NCBI RefSeq assembly: GCF_003287935.1
Contig: NZ_CP030287.1
Span: 8,438,531-8,502,530, forward strand
Direction: 5' to 3'
Length of the DNA stretch: 64,000 bases
DNA from: Streptomyces sp. ICC1
GTDB lineage: Bacteria > Actinomycetota > Actinomycetes > Streptomycetales > Streptomycetaceae
Of the stretch, positions 41,495 through 49,685 are shown one piece after another. Below the pieces are notes generated by a model, which was not told where the DNA came from, did no database searches, and saw nothing but the letters and a program-made list of their open reading frames with translations. How positions within the stretch are numbered: the stretch's first letter is position 1; each line of letters starts with the position of its first letter. The translations under genes and the position numbers were made by a program.

Positions 41495-43716
41495 TCACAT
41501 CAGGGCCGGCGAGGACGGGAGAACCAGTGCGACAGGGTGGCGACGGACCGGCGGAACGGCCCCCGCGCGGCGGCATGTCCGGGCGGCTGCTGCGCCGGCT
41601 CGGACGCCGCGTCAGCGGCCCGGAGCAGGGCGCGGCGGTGGGGGGTTCCGACTCCGGCACGGGGGCGCCGGCGCAACCGCCGCGCACCGTACGGGACGAG
41701 TTCCCCCACCGCTACCTGCTGCGTTCCTCGGCCGTACGGGACTCCCCGGTCCGCGGCCTCGTACGGGAACTGCCCGCCGACGCCCGCCGGCCCGCGGTCG
41801 TGGTGGACGTGCCGCCGGCGGCCGCCGGCAACCTCGGCGAGGAGCTGGGCGGCCTGCTGGCCCTCCTGCGCGAGGAGGAACCCCTCGCCGTCCGGCTGGT
41901 GCTGTCCGGGGCGGCCGCCCCGGCCGCCGGTGGGGACGGTCCGCTGGCCCAACGCCTGGCCGACGCCTGGGAGGTGACCCTGGAGGCTCCCGACGCTCCG
42001 GCCGTGCTCACCCCCGGCGGCCTGCTCTACGTCACCGAACCCGCCACCCCCGGCGGCGGCTGGTGGCGGTTCGCCCCGGGGGCGGCGCCCGAGGCGTTGG
42101 GCACCCGGCTGCCCGCCCCGCGCTGGCAGCGCGCCCTGGTCCGCGTCCCCCTGGGGCCGGTCGGCGCGTGCGTGGTCCGCGCCGTGCCCGCCGGGCTCGC
42201 CCTGTACCCGGCGGACACCGCCGCGCCGCGTCCCGACGATCCCGCCTACGCGGTCGCGGTGCACCCCGACCGGCTGAGCGTGCTGCTCGGTGCCCCGCGC
42301 GCGGAGCCGGTCGCCGCGGAGGACCTGGCCACCCTCCTCGCCGGTCTGCCCGCCGAGCCGCGCCGCTCCCTGCGGCTCGTCCCGGCCGACGGCCGTGAGG
42401 CGGTCGCCCTGGCCGAGGAGGTCTGCGACCTGCTCGGCACCGAGATCGAGGTGTGCCTGGGGCTCCCCGTCGCCGCCTCCGAGAGTGAAGGCGGCGGTGA
42501 GGCCGGGGCCGAAGCCGATCCCGATGCCGATGCCGGACGCGTGCGACTGCTCTCCCCGGAGGGGGAGTTCACCTGGCCCGCGCTGCTGACCGCCCTGGTC
42601 TGCTCCCCCACCGGGGAGGACGGCTCGCGCCCCGCGCCCCGGCCCTCCGCCTGGGCGTTCCCCCCGAACGCGGGGACCCCGGGGGCGCGGCCGGCGACCC
42701 TGCGGCTGCCGTCCGGCGTCTGGGCGGTGGCGGTGCGCTCCGGGCTCTGGCTCGGCACCACCCCCGAGGCGCCGCCCGAGGTACGGGACCGGGGCGCGCA
42801 GGCCCGGGCCCTGCGGGTGGAGCTGGCACCGGACTGCCTGGCGGACAAGTCCGTGCGCGAGGGCTGCCTGAAGGACCTGAGCGCGCTCCTGGCCGGTCTC
42901 GACGCGGCGGCCCGTACGCACACCGAGCTCGCGGTCTCCGACGGTGCGCACCCCGAAGCGGTCGCCGGACTGCGGCGGTTCGCCGTCCGTACGGGGCTCA
43001 CCCTGGCCCCGGCGCCCCGCCCCGCCATCACGGCGGCACCCGCGGAGGTTCCGCCCCTCGTGTGCAATCCGGACGTCAGGATGTGGCGGGGCTGCGCCGG
43101 ACTCCTCGTCGCCGCGCTCGGCGCCCCCCTCGACGGGGGCGGCCGGGTCGGGATCAGCGTCCCCCTGCTCCACGAGGAGGACGGGACGCTGCACCACTCG
43201 CTGCGCCGGGAGTCGCGCGTGACGCGCGCCCTGGGCGAGGCGGTGATCGGCAACCGCCGGGCCGGCCGCTTCCCGCTGTGGAGCGAGCTGGTCACCGATC
43301 CCGCCGCCTACCGGCGGGCCACGGTCGCGGACTGGGCGACCGGGGCGCTGATGGCACTCTCCCGGGAGTGCCTGGACGCCTGTGGCGCCTGGGACGAATC
43401 GTTCTTCTTGTACTCGGAGGAGACGGAGTACTGCCTGCGGGCCGGCGACCGCGGCTTCGCCACCCGCCTGGAGCCCGCCGCCGAGGCCGTCCACCTCGGC
43501 GGGGACTCGCAGGTGTCGCCCCGGCTCTGGACCCTGCTGACCCTCAACCGGGTGCGGCTCTACGGGCGCCGCCACGGGCCGGCGGCCACCACCGCCTTCC
43601 GGGCGGCCGTACTGCTGCGCGAGACCTCGCGGGCCGCCCTCGGCCGGCCCGCGAGCCGGGCGGCGGCGCGGGCCCTGGCCAGCCCGACCGCGCTGCGCGC
43701 CACCCCCGGGCCCTGA
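41491..43716 (+). CDS. Chimeric frame: uncharacterised protein (N-part) joined to a GT2 rhamnosyltransferase C-terminal half
   Basis: ATG 41491 overlaps the upstream stop and follows aggggctcatc. Residues ~1-520 carry two versions of one pattern: PAVVVDVPPAAAGNLGEELG ... LAQRLADAWEVTLEAPDAPA, and later RRSLRLVPADGREAVALAEE. It reads like the hydrolase-like repeat modules of very large actinobacterial proteins; I cannot name a function. From ~43066 the style changes to LVCNPDVRMWRGCAGLLVAA, RAGRFPLWSELV and WATGALMALSRECLDACGAW, followed by ESFFLYSEETEYCLRAGDRG. That is the C-terminal half of a GT2 rhamnosyltransferase, without its own nucleotide-binding N-terminus. A join near 43066 is likely. 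Confidence 0.65.
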   Translation: MITSGPARTGEPVRQGGDGPAERPPRGGMSGRLLRRLGRRVSGPEQGAAVGGSDSGTGAPAQPPRTVRDEFPHRYLLRSSAVRDSPVRGLVRELPADARRPAVVVDVPPAAAGNLGEELGGLLALLREEEPLAVRLVLSGAAAPAAGGDGPLAQRLADAWEVTLEAPDAPAVLTPGGLLYVTEPATPGGGWWRFAPGAAPEALGTRLPAPRWQRALVRVPLGPVGACVVRAVPAGLALYPADTAAPRPDDPAYAVAVHPDRLSVLLGAPRAEPVAAEDLATLLAGLPAEPRRSLRLVPADGREAVALAEEVCDLLGTEIEVCLGLPVAASESEGGGEAGAEADPDADAGRVRLLSPEGEFTWPALLTALVCSPTGEDGSRPAPRPSAWAFPPNAGTPGARPATLRLPSGVWAVAVRSGLWLGTTPEAPPEVRDRGAQARALRVELAPDCLADKSVREGCLKDLSALLAGLDAAARTHTELAVSDGAHPEAVAGLRRFAVRTGLTLAPAPRPAITAAPAEVPPLVCNPDVRMWRGCAGLLVAALGAPLDGGGRVGISVPLLHEEDGTLHHSLRRESRVTRALGEAVIGNRRAGRFPLWSELVTDPAAYRRATVADWATGALMALSRECLDACGAWDESFFLYSEETEYCLRAGDRGFATRLEPAAEAVHLGGDSQVSPRLWTLLTLNRVRLYGRRHGPAATTAFRAAVLLRETSRAALGRPASRAAARALASPTALRATPGP

Positions 43717-43726
43717 ACCCGCCGGG

Positions 43727-44533
43727 TCACCCGGAGGGCGCCGGACCGTCCCAGGCGGTGTAGAAGCTCTCCGGGTTGACCAGGTAGCGGACCGTGGGCC
43801 GCGGCACGTGGCGCACCTCGTGGCGGCGGCTGTAGCGGCGTACGAGCTCCCAGTCCTCGCGGGGCAGCACCTCGGGGGTGCGCCGCAGCCGGCTGAAGTA
43901 CAGCGACCGGTTGCGGCGCGCCACGAAGGCGTTGGTGTCCAGGAACGCCTCGTGGGCGGAGCGCCGGCGGTCGAACGGCACCGACAGCACGTCCCGTTCG
44001 GTACCGTCGGGGAGCACCCGGCGCAGCGCGGTGTACACGGCGTCGGGACCGCCGGCCGGCTCCAGGACCGCGAGGGCCTGCTCCAAGTGGTCCGGCTCCC
44101 ACAGGTTGTCGTCGTCGAGGAAGGCGACGTAGCGCGAACGGGTCAGCCGTATCCCGACGTTGCGCACGACACCGGCCGTTGCCGTGTTGCGGTCCAGCGA
44201 CACCGCGAACAACCGGGGATCCGCAGGCAGTTCGGGCAGTCCCGCGCCGTCGTCCACCACGATGACCACCTGGTCGGCCACGGTCTGGGCCAGGGCCGAG
44301 AGGACCGCGGCGCGCAGCGCCTCGGGGCGCCGGTGGGTGGCGATCACGGTGGCGACCAGGGCGGTCGGCGGCCGGCCGGTCAGGGCGGCGAGCCGGACGG
44401 TCTCGGCGTCCTCGAAACGGCGCAGCCGCACGGCGGAGGGGGCGAGCAGGAGCTTGTTCCTGGCCTCGAAGAGCACCAGCCAGCCGAAGGCCCGCTTGAG
44501 CAGCTCCCAGGGGGCCCGGGCGATGCGGCGCAT
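43727..44533 (-). CDS. GT2 family glycosyltransferase
   Basis: The 268-residue enzyme has the GT-A fold: ALVATVIATHRRPEALRAAV, VVIVVDDGAGLPELP, and the metal-binding YVAFLDDDNLWEPDHLEQA near residue 130. The C-terminal acceptor region contains EVLPREDWELVRRYSRRHEV. A 45-residue N-terminal extension (RIARAPWELLKRAFGWLVLF) is unusual and may contact the membrane. It transfers a sugar to a cell-surface glycan. It lies 16 bases after the beta-helix gene and behind a flippase gene on the same strand, forming a small surface-polysaccharide operon. ATG at 44533 is chosen for the GGAAGGA ribosome site. Confidence 0.9.
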   Translation of the reverse strand: MRRIARAPWELLKRAFGWLVLFEARNKLLLAPSAVRLRRFEDAETVRLAALTGRPPTALVATVIATHRRPEALRAAVLSALAQTVADQVVIVVDDGAGLPELPADPRLFAVSLDRNTATAGVVRNVGIRLTRSRYVAFLDDDNLWEPDHLEQALAVLEPAGGPDAVYTALRRVLPDGTERDVLSVPFDRRRSAHEAFLDTNAFVARRNRSLYFSRLRRTPEVLPREDWELVRRYSRRHEVRHVPRPTVRYLVNPESFYTAWDGPAPSG

Positions 44534-44549
44534 GATGTCCTTCCGGTCT

Positions 44550-45677
44550 TCAGGGAGTCGGTTCGGGGACGACGGGCCGGCCGTCGCTCGTGCGGTTGCC
44601 GCTCCAGACGTTCCCCGCGCCGCCGGCGTTCCAGGCGGCGACGGCCCCGTAGGTTCCGCTGTTGGGGTGGTACTGGGTGGAGAACACGTTGTCCGTGACC
44701 TGGATGCCCGTCGCACCCGGGCCGCCCCCGTAGAGCGCGTACGCCCCGCCGGCCAGCCAGTTGCGGTCGACGATGACGTTGGAGACCACGCCGGTGTCGG
44801 CGAAGAGCCCGAGGGCCGCGCTGGCGCCCCGGTCCACGGGGACCGCGTTGAGCAGGGTGTTGTGGCGGATGGTCAGCCGGCCCTTGTTGCCGCCGCCGCT
44901 GATGACGGCGTCCGTGTGCTGCCACTCGCCGCCCAGGTTGCGGAAGGCCGCGATGTCGTGGACGAAGTTGTCGTGCAGGTTGCCCTGGCCCATGGACAGG
45001 GCGTTGCCGAACACCGAGATGTTGCACCAGCCGACCTCGATGGAGCTCTCGCCCATGTTGGAGACCGCGTAGTTGACGCCCCCGTTGTCGGGGCCCTTGC
45101 CCGGGATCGCGGTGATCGTGGTGTGCAGGACCCGCAGGCCCTTGAAGCCCGGACGGAGGTTCACGCCCCACCAGTTGGCCGAGGTGATCTTGCTGTCGAT
45201 GATGGTGACGTCGTTCGCGTAGACGTCCAGGGAGCCCTTGATGTCCCAGCCCTTGATGACCATCCCGTCCGTCTTCACGGACATGTTCCCCGTGTCGTGC
45301 CGCTCCAGCCCGATCCGCGGACCGGTGGTGCGCGCATCGGGGAAACCGCAGGCGCCCGGCGAGGCCGAGGTGCAGGCGGGCGCGGCCGGGGACGGCGGCG
45401 CGCTGCCGGCCGGCGGGGGAGTGGCGGAAGGGGACGGCGGCGCGGTCTCCGAGGGGCTCGGACCGACCGAAGCGGAGGGGTCCGCGGAGGGCTCGGGGGT
45501 GACGAGGGCGCCGTCCTCACCGGGACACTGAAGGGCGCTGTCCGGGCACGAAGCGGCGGAGGACTCGGTGTTCCCCGTCCGCTCGGCCTGGTAGAGGGCC
45601 AGCCCGGTGACCAGGAGGACCCCGGCCAGCAGCCAGGCCCATAAGCGTCTGCGATGACGTGCCATATGACGTGCCAT
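44550..45677 (-). CDS. Membrane-anchored right-handed beta-helix protein
   Basis: The 375-residue protein has a signal anchor (LWAWLLAGVLLVTGLALYQA near residues 13-32). A proline/serine/alanine-rich linker (ADPSASVGPSPSETAPPSPS) follows. The large extracytoplasmic beta-helix contains DNDVTIIDSKITSANWWG-like steps (NDVTIIDSKITSANWWGVNL, GVNYAVSNMGESSIEVGWCN, GNLHDNFVHDIAAFRNLGGE, RLTIRHNTLLNAVPVDRG). Such folds occur in polysaccharide lyases, epimerases and phage-like depolymerases. No catalytic triad can be assigned by eye. Genomic context with a flippase and a glycosyltransferase suggests binding or modification of the exported glycan. Confidence 0.85.
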   Translation of the reverse strand: MARHMARHRRRLWAWLLAGVLLVTGLALYQAERTGNTESSAASCPDSALQCPGEDGALVTPEPSADPSASVGPSPSETAPPSPSATPPPAGSAPPSPAAPACTSASPGACGFPDARTTGPRIGLERHDTGNMSVKTDGMVIKGWDIKGSLDVYANDVTIIDSKITSANWWGVNLRPGFKGLRVLHTTITAIPGKGPDNGGVNYAVSNMGESSIEVGWCNISVFGNALSMGQGNLHDNFVHDIAAFRNLGGEWQHTDAVISGGGNKGRLTIRHNTLLNAVPVDRGASAALGLFADTGVVSNVIVDRNWLAGGAYALYGGGPGATGIQVTDNVFSTQYHPNSGTYGAVAAWNAGGAGNVWSGNRTSDGRPVVPEPTP

Positions 45678-45681
45678 GGAG

Positions 45682-47178
45682 CTATACCCCTACGGTCGCG
45701 GGCGCGGCAGCCGGTGGGGAACCGCGTAGGAAGCCGAGGCTGGGCAGGACGCACAGGGCGTAGCACAGCGTGCCCGCCGCCCCGGTGGCGAGCAGTGCGA
45801 GGACGCCGTCGCCGAGCAGCTCCTCGAGCAGGAGGACCACACCCGTCATCACGACACCGCCCAGGAACGGCCAGGCGCAGGCCCGCGCGACGGTGCCCAG
45901 GGAGATGCCGCCCCGGTGCAGCGCGACGAGGAACACCGGCACCACGACCACGCCGGCGACCAGGACGTGCCCCTGGGCCACGCCCACGATCCCCCCGGCC
46001 CCGGCGCCGATCACCAGGGTCGGGATCAGGACCACGAGCCACAGTCCCTGCACCCCGATGAGGGAGCGGCGGCGGCCGATGGCCACCAGGCAGTCGTAGG
46101 CCAGTTCGCAGCCGATCCGGACGAGGCCGAGCCCCATCAGCCAGGGCAGCGCCGCGGCGGCCGGCAGCCACCGCTCGCCGTAGACCAGACCGACGATCGG
46201 CGCGGAGAGGGCGGCGAGCAGGACGCAGAGCGGCACGGTGCCCGTCATCACCACGCCCAGGGCGCGGCCGAACCCGCCGGCCAGCGCTCCGGGCGTGTCC
46301 GCCAGCCGGGAGAACCCGGCGAAGGAGACGCGGCGGGCCGCCTCGGAGATGATCCGTACGGGCCAGCCGGAGATGTTGAAGGCCAGCACGTAGAAGCCGA
46401 GGGCGAGTTGGTCGAGTGCGGAGCCCACCACCATGGTGTCCACGTTGACCACGCCGAGGGCGAGCATGCTGGCCCCGGCCAGCGGGAGTCCGAAGCGCAG
46501 CAGCGCCCGGGCCTGCTCCCGGTCCCACCCGAACTTCAGGGTGCCGGGCGCGGCGAGGCAGCAGCCGGCGAGGGCGGCCACGTTGCCGGCGACCGAGCCC
46601 CAGGCGAAGCTCATCGCGCCCCAGCCCTGGACGGCCAGCAGCAGGGTCACGGCGGTGCTGAGGACGAAGTTGAGGGCGTCGATGGCCATCCGCCGGCCCT
46701 GCGCGAACTCCCGGGTCAGGAAGCCCGCGGGCACCTGTGAGAGCCCGTCCAGGACCACGCACACGCACATCACCCGCAGCACGCCGGACGCCTCGGGCGA
46801 GCCGAGCACCCGGGCCACCGCGGGGGCCGCGGCGAACAGGACGGCGTACAGCAGGCAGCTGGAGGCGGCGCTGAGGGTGAGGACGGTCGGGGCGAAGCGG
46901 CGGGGGTCGCCCTCCCAGCGCACGATGGCCAGCGAGACGCCGAGCTCGTTCGCGGAGAGCAGGACCAGCAGGACCGTCTGGGCGATCCCGTAGACGCCCC
47001 AGGCCTCGGGCCCGAGGAAGAAGCGCGCGAGGATGATGCCGGTGACGAAGTTGCCGAGACGCATGACCACGGTGTTGACCAGGCTCCACCGGGCGGCGGA
47101 TCCGACCTTGCGGCCCAGGGCCGGCGCCTCGGGCGGGGCCTGGACGCCGGTTCCGGCGTCCGCCGAGGGGCCGGTCAC
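45682..47178 (-). CDS. Polysaccharide flippase (MOP superfamily, Wzx-like)
   Basis: The 498-residue membrane protein has about fourteen helices and begins with the amphipathic SAARWSLVNTVVMRLGNFVT and GIILARFFLGPEAWGVYGIA of oligosaccharide flippases. Further landmarks are the DTMVVGSALDQLALGFYVLA segment and the ISEAARRVSFAGFSRLADTP loop. It moves lipid-linked oligosaccharides or teichoic precursors across the membrane. GTG at 47178 overlaps the stop of an upstream minus-strand frame (GTGA), so it was once translationally coupled to an upstream gene, of which only the end remains here. It is followed by the beta-helix protein and the GT2 in one operon. Confidence 0.9.
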   Translation of the reverse strand: MTGPSADAGTGVQAPPEAPALGRKVGSAARWSLVNTVVMRLGNFVTGIILARFFLGPEAWGVYGIAQTVLLVLLSANELGVSLAIVRWEGDPRRFAPTVLTLSAASSCLLYAVLFAAAPAVARVLGSPEASGVLRVMCVCVVLDGLSQVPAGFLTREFAQGRRMAIDALNFVLSTAVTLLLAVQGWGAMSFAWGSVAGNVAALAGCCLAAPGTLKFGWDREQARALLRFGLPLAGASMLALGVVNVDTMVVGSALDQLALGFYVLAFNISGWPVRIISEAARRVSFAGFSRLADTPGALAGGFGRALGVVMTGTVPLCVLLAALSAPIVGLVYGERWLPAAAALPWLMGLGLVRIGCELAYDCLVAIGRRRSLIGVQGLWLVVLIPTLVIGAGAGGIVGVAQGHVLVAGVVVVPVFLVALHRGGISLGTVARACAWPFLGGVVMTGVVLLLEELLGDGVLALLATGAAGTLCYALCVLPSLGFLRGSPPAAAPATVGV

Positions 47179-47321
47179 GACGATCCGTTGGAACGGTACT
47201 TCGTCGACGGCAGGACCTTGAGGGCCATCGTCTCCGAGGGGTCCGTCGTGCGGGAGGAGGGGTCGGGCGCGGCGCCGCCGCCGGACCGGGGGGCGGCCGC
47301 CGCGGGCCACAGGGGAGGGTC
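47175..47321 (-). pseudogene. C-terminal tail of an upstream polysaccharide-cluster gene
   Basis: The minus frame ending at 47175 reads GGAAPDPSSRTTDPSETMAL and then KVLPSTKYRSNGSS. Its stop overlaps the flippase start by GTGA, which supports a genuine gene end. Only about 48 residues are available before plus-strand coding sequence begins. The family cannot be identified from this proline-rich tail; a chain-length or kinase-like protein would fit the context but is guesswork. Confidence 0.4.
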
Positions 47322-47588
47322 GTGGACAGACCAACCGCCGCGAACGACGCGAGGGCCATGGGCCGCGCCGCGTCCTCGCACACCGCCGCCGGCTACTGGC
47401 TGCGCCACGTCGAGCGCGTGCACGCCCGCGGGGACCGCCTCCGGGTGACCCTGGCCGAACCGGACTTCGGGTTCCCACTGATGACCTCGCTGCCCGCGCT
47501 CGCCCCGTACCGCGGTACGGGCGACGGCGTCGGCCGGTACCGCATCGCCCGGGCGACGTCCCGCACGATCGTCCTCGACCCCCCGGCC
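47322..47588 (+). pseudogene. Fragment of an unknown protein
   Basis: From GTG 47322 the frame gives about 89 residues with good codon bias: GYWLRHVERVHARGDRLRVT and then EPDFGFPLMTSLPALAPYRG. It also reads YRIARATSRTIVLDPP. I do not recognise the family. Immediately afterwards another unrelated reading frame takes over, so the gene is truncated. Confidence 0.4.
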
Positions 47589-47663
47589 GCACCGTCCCCA
47601 ACCACGTCACCACCCCCGTCACCGACGGCAAGGTCGCCGTCTTCAACAGCTACGGCGGCCCGC
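47589..47663 (+). pseudogene. Fragment of a secreted repeat-domain protein
   Basis: The plus strand reads GRTVPNHVTTPVTDGKVAVF and then NSYGGPL. This resembles the recurring TVPNLVTVPV-GKVTFYN motif of beta-sandwich repeats in large Streptomyces exported proteins. Only 25 residues remain between two other genes. Confidence 0.5.
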
Positions 47664-48065
47664 TCAGAAGGCCAGGTCGATGTGGACGTCGGTGGACTTC
47701 ACCCGGGCCGTCACGGTGACCCCGACCGCGATGCCGAGCTCCTCGACGGACTCGCGGGTCACGACGGAGACCACGCGGTGCGGCCCCGACTGGATCTCGA
47801 CCTGCGCCGCGACCTCGTCGAGGAGGACGGCGGTGACGATCCCGGCGAAGGAATTGCGCACGGAGGTGGCGGGGGGCGCCTCGGGCACCGGATGCAGCCC
47901 GGCGGCCCGCTCCTTGGCGAAGGCGGCCAGGTCCGCTCCGTCCACGGTCCGCACCCCGTCGGCGCCGCGGCGCGCGGACAACCGCCCCCCGTCGGCCCAG
48001 CGGCGGACGGTCTCGGGACTGACGCGCAGCAGGCCGGCGGCCTGCCCGATGGAGTACGACGGCAC
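47664..48065 (-). CDS. Mop-type molybdate-binding protein with MerR-like helix-turn-helix
   Basis: The 133-residue protein starts with a MerR/excisionase-like winged helix (YSIGQAAGLLRVSPETVRRW). It continues with a TOBE/Mop domain (SVRNSFAGIVTAVLLDEVAA, then VTRESVEELGIAVGVTVTAR, and KSTDVHID). The Mop domain binds molybdate or tungstate, and the HTH implies a molybdate-responsive regulator or storage protein. The GTG start at 48065 lies 9 bases from the end of a palindromic element, so its ribosome site and original promoter appear displaced. It may be translated without a leader. Confidence 0.85.
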   Translation of the reverse strand: MPSYSIGQAAGLLRVSPETVRRWADGGRLSARRGADGVRTVDGADLAAFAKERAAGLHPVPEAPPATSVRNSFAGIVTAVLLDEVAAQVEIQSGPHRVVSVVTRESVEELGIAVGVTVTARVKSTDVHIDLAF

Positions 48066-48074
48066 GTGCGCAGC

Positions 48075-48239
48075 CTAGTGCCGTGACCGGAAAGGTCCAC
48101 CGGGTCGCGGCGCCCGGCACGGCACCTCGCCGCGTTGTCGGACCACGCGAGTACGTCCAGTACGCGACGTGATCCTCCGCCTTGCGATGCACCGCACCGG
48201 ACACCGCGACCCGGCAAACCTTTCCGGTCACGGCACTAG
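48075..48239. mobile_element. 165-base palindromic element, MITE candidate
   Basis: The ends are perfect 22-base inverted repeats (ctagtgccgtgaccggaaag gt) bounded by CTAG. The inner arms also pair along almost the whole length, with mainly C-to-T or G-to-A differences, so the RNA would keep G-U pairs. No transposase frame is inside. Size, terminal repeats and non-coding content fit a miniature inverted-repeat element sitting just upstream of the Mop-type gene. Confidence 0.75.
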
Positions 48240-48373
48240 CGCCGCGGCGGGGGCGCCGGAGGGCCTGGGGGGATGCAGCGAAGCTGGCTAAAAGGGAGAA
48301 AAGGGGCGAGGGGCGTAGCGTCGTGTAGTAGCGACCAGGAAATGGCCGCGGCATGGAAAGAAGGGTGCCGCTG

Positions 48374-49288
48374 ATGTCCGTACCGCCCGTTCCGCCTGTC
48401 CCGCCTGTCCCGCCTGTTCCGCCTGTTCCGCCTGTTCCGCCTGTTCCGGCCGTCCCGGCCGTCCCTCCCGCGCCTCCCCTCCCCTTCCTCGTCGGCTTCG
48501 ACGGGTCCTTCCGCAGCCTCGCAGCCGCCCGCTGGGCGGCCCGTGAGGCCGCGTCGGCGGGGGCGCCGCTCCGGCTGCTCCACGTGGGCCAGGCCTGGCC
48601 GACCGTCCAGCCGATCTCCCCCGAGTTCCAGCCGGTGCTCGGCGAGAGCGAGCTCGCGATGGTGTCCGTACTGGCGTCGCTCGCCGCGGAACTGCGCGCC
48701 GCGCACCCCGGGCTGACCGTCGAGACGGCCACCGCCGAGGGCGGGCCGGGCAACGAGATCCCGCGCGCGGCCGCCCGGGCGAACGCCGGGCTGATCGTGC
48801 TCGGAGCGAGCGGCGACCACCACCACCTGGTCCCGCGGCTCGGCTCCACCGCCCTGCACGTGGCCGGACGCGCCGAAGTCCCCGTCGTCCTGATCCGGGA
48901 GCCCGCCGAGCGGGAGCGGCGCGGGCGCGGGGTCGTCGTCGGGGTGGACCCGGCGGGCGACCACGTCCCCGTCCTCGAGTTCGGGTACGCGTGGGCGGCC
49001 GCGCACGGGCTGCCGCTGCGCGCGGTGTACGCGGTGGGCAAGGGCTCGGCGGCTGCGGAGGGGCTCGAAGCCGCAGTGGCCGCGGTCTCCGCGCGCCATC
49101 CGCGGGTGGCGACCGAGTGCGTCAGCCTCCCGGGAGACGCCGAGCGCGTCCTGGTCGACGAGTCCGCGTCCGCCGGCCTCCTGGTCGTCGGCCGCCGCCG
49201 CCACCGACCCCTCCACGGCATGGGCCCCACGGACCACGCGGTGGCCCACCACGCCGGCGGCCCGGTGGCCCTGATCCCCCACGGCTGA
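48374..49288 (+). CDS. Universal stress protein, two Usp domains
   Basis: The 304-residue protein begins with nine-base repeats that encode PPVPPVPPVP. The first Usp domain (FLVGFDGSFRSLAAARWAAR to VPVVLIREP) and a second (GVVVGVDPAGDHVPVLEFGY to GGPVALIPHG) follow. The ATP-binding glycine motif is visible in the first domain as LGASGDHHHLVPRLGSTA and, degenerate, in the second (VVGRRRHRPLHGMGPTDHAV). Such proteins help cells survive starvation and low oxygen. The ATG at 48374 is preferred; one at 48353 is in frame. Confidence 0.93.
   Translation: MSVPPVPPVPPVPPVPPVPPVPPVPAVPAVPPAPPLPFLVGFDGSFRSLAAARWAAREAASAGAPLRLLHVGQAWPTVQPISPEFQPVLGESELAMVSVLASLAAELRAAHPGLTVETATAEGGPGNEIPRAAARANAGLIVLGASGDHHHLVPRLGSTALHVAGRAEVPVVLIREPAERERRGRGVVVGVDPAGDHVPVLEFGYAWAAAHGLPLRAVYAVGKGSAAAEGLEAAVAAVSARHPRVATECVSLPGDAERVLVDESASAGLLVVGRRRHRPLHGMGPTDHAVAHHAGGPVALIPHG
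48385..48465. repeat. Nine-base tandem repeat encoding proline/valine
   Basis: About eight copies of gttccgcct / gtcccgcct run directly after the Usp start. They insert a variable Pro-Val tract in the protein N-terminus. Such perfect short repeats change copy number easily. Confidence 0.85.
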
Positions 49289-49333
49289 GTCCCACGGCCG
49301 ATCCCCCGGAGCCCCCGTGGCAGGCTGGCCCGC

Positions 49334-49648
49334 ATGAACGAGCCGACCGCGCCGACCGCGCCGACCGCGCCGACCGCGCCGACCGACCCCCGCAACCCGG
49401 CGGGCATCAGGGTGGGGGACGTCTACGAGGACTGCTTCTTCCACCCCGTCCTCTGCACCGACATCGAGGAGAACGCCGGGCTCGTGCTCAGCGGGGTGTC
49501 GCTGATCGACGGCACGCACCCGCGCTCGTGCGACGCGCTGTACTGCGAGCCCGTCAGGATCCCGGTGGAGTCCGTGATGGAGATCAAGCGGGACCTCGGC
49601 GCCTACACGGCCCGCCGCCAGGCCGAGCGGGCCGGCGGCCCCGCCTGA
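49334..49648 (+). CDS. Small hypothetical protein with PTA repeat N-terminus
   Basis: The 104-residue protein starts MNEPTAPTAPTAPTAPTDPR, encoded by nine-base repeats. The remaining domain (GIRVGDVYEDCFFHPVLCTD, GLVLSGVSLIDGTHPRSCDA, PVRIPVESVMEIKRDL) is compact and has three cysteines. I do not recognise the family. The conserved look of GDVYEDCFFHPVLC suggests a small OB- or SH3-like domain, perhaps modifying or sensing something. It lies 45 bases after the Usp gene and may be cotranscribed with it. Confidence 0.7.
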   Translation: MNEPTAPTAPTAPTAPTDPRNPAGIRVGDVYEDCFFHPVLCTDIEENAGLVLSGVSLIDGTHPRSCDALYCEPVRIPVESVMEIKRDLGAYTARRQAERAGGPA

Positions 49649-49685
49649 CCTGTCTGACCCGCCTGAGCCGCCGTGCGGGAGCGCG

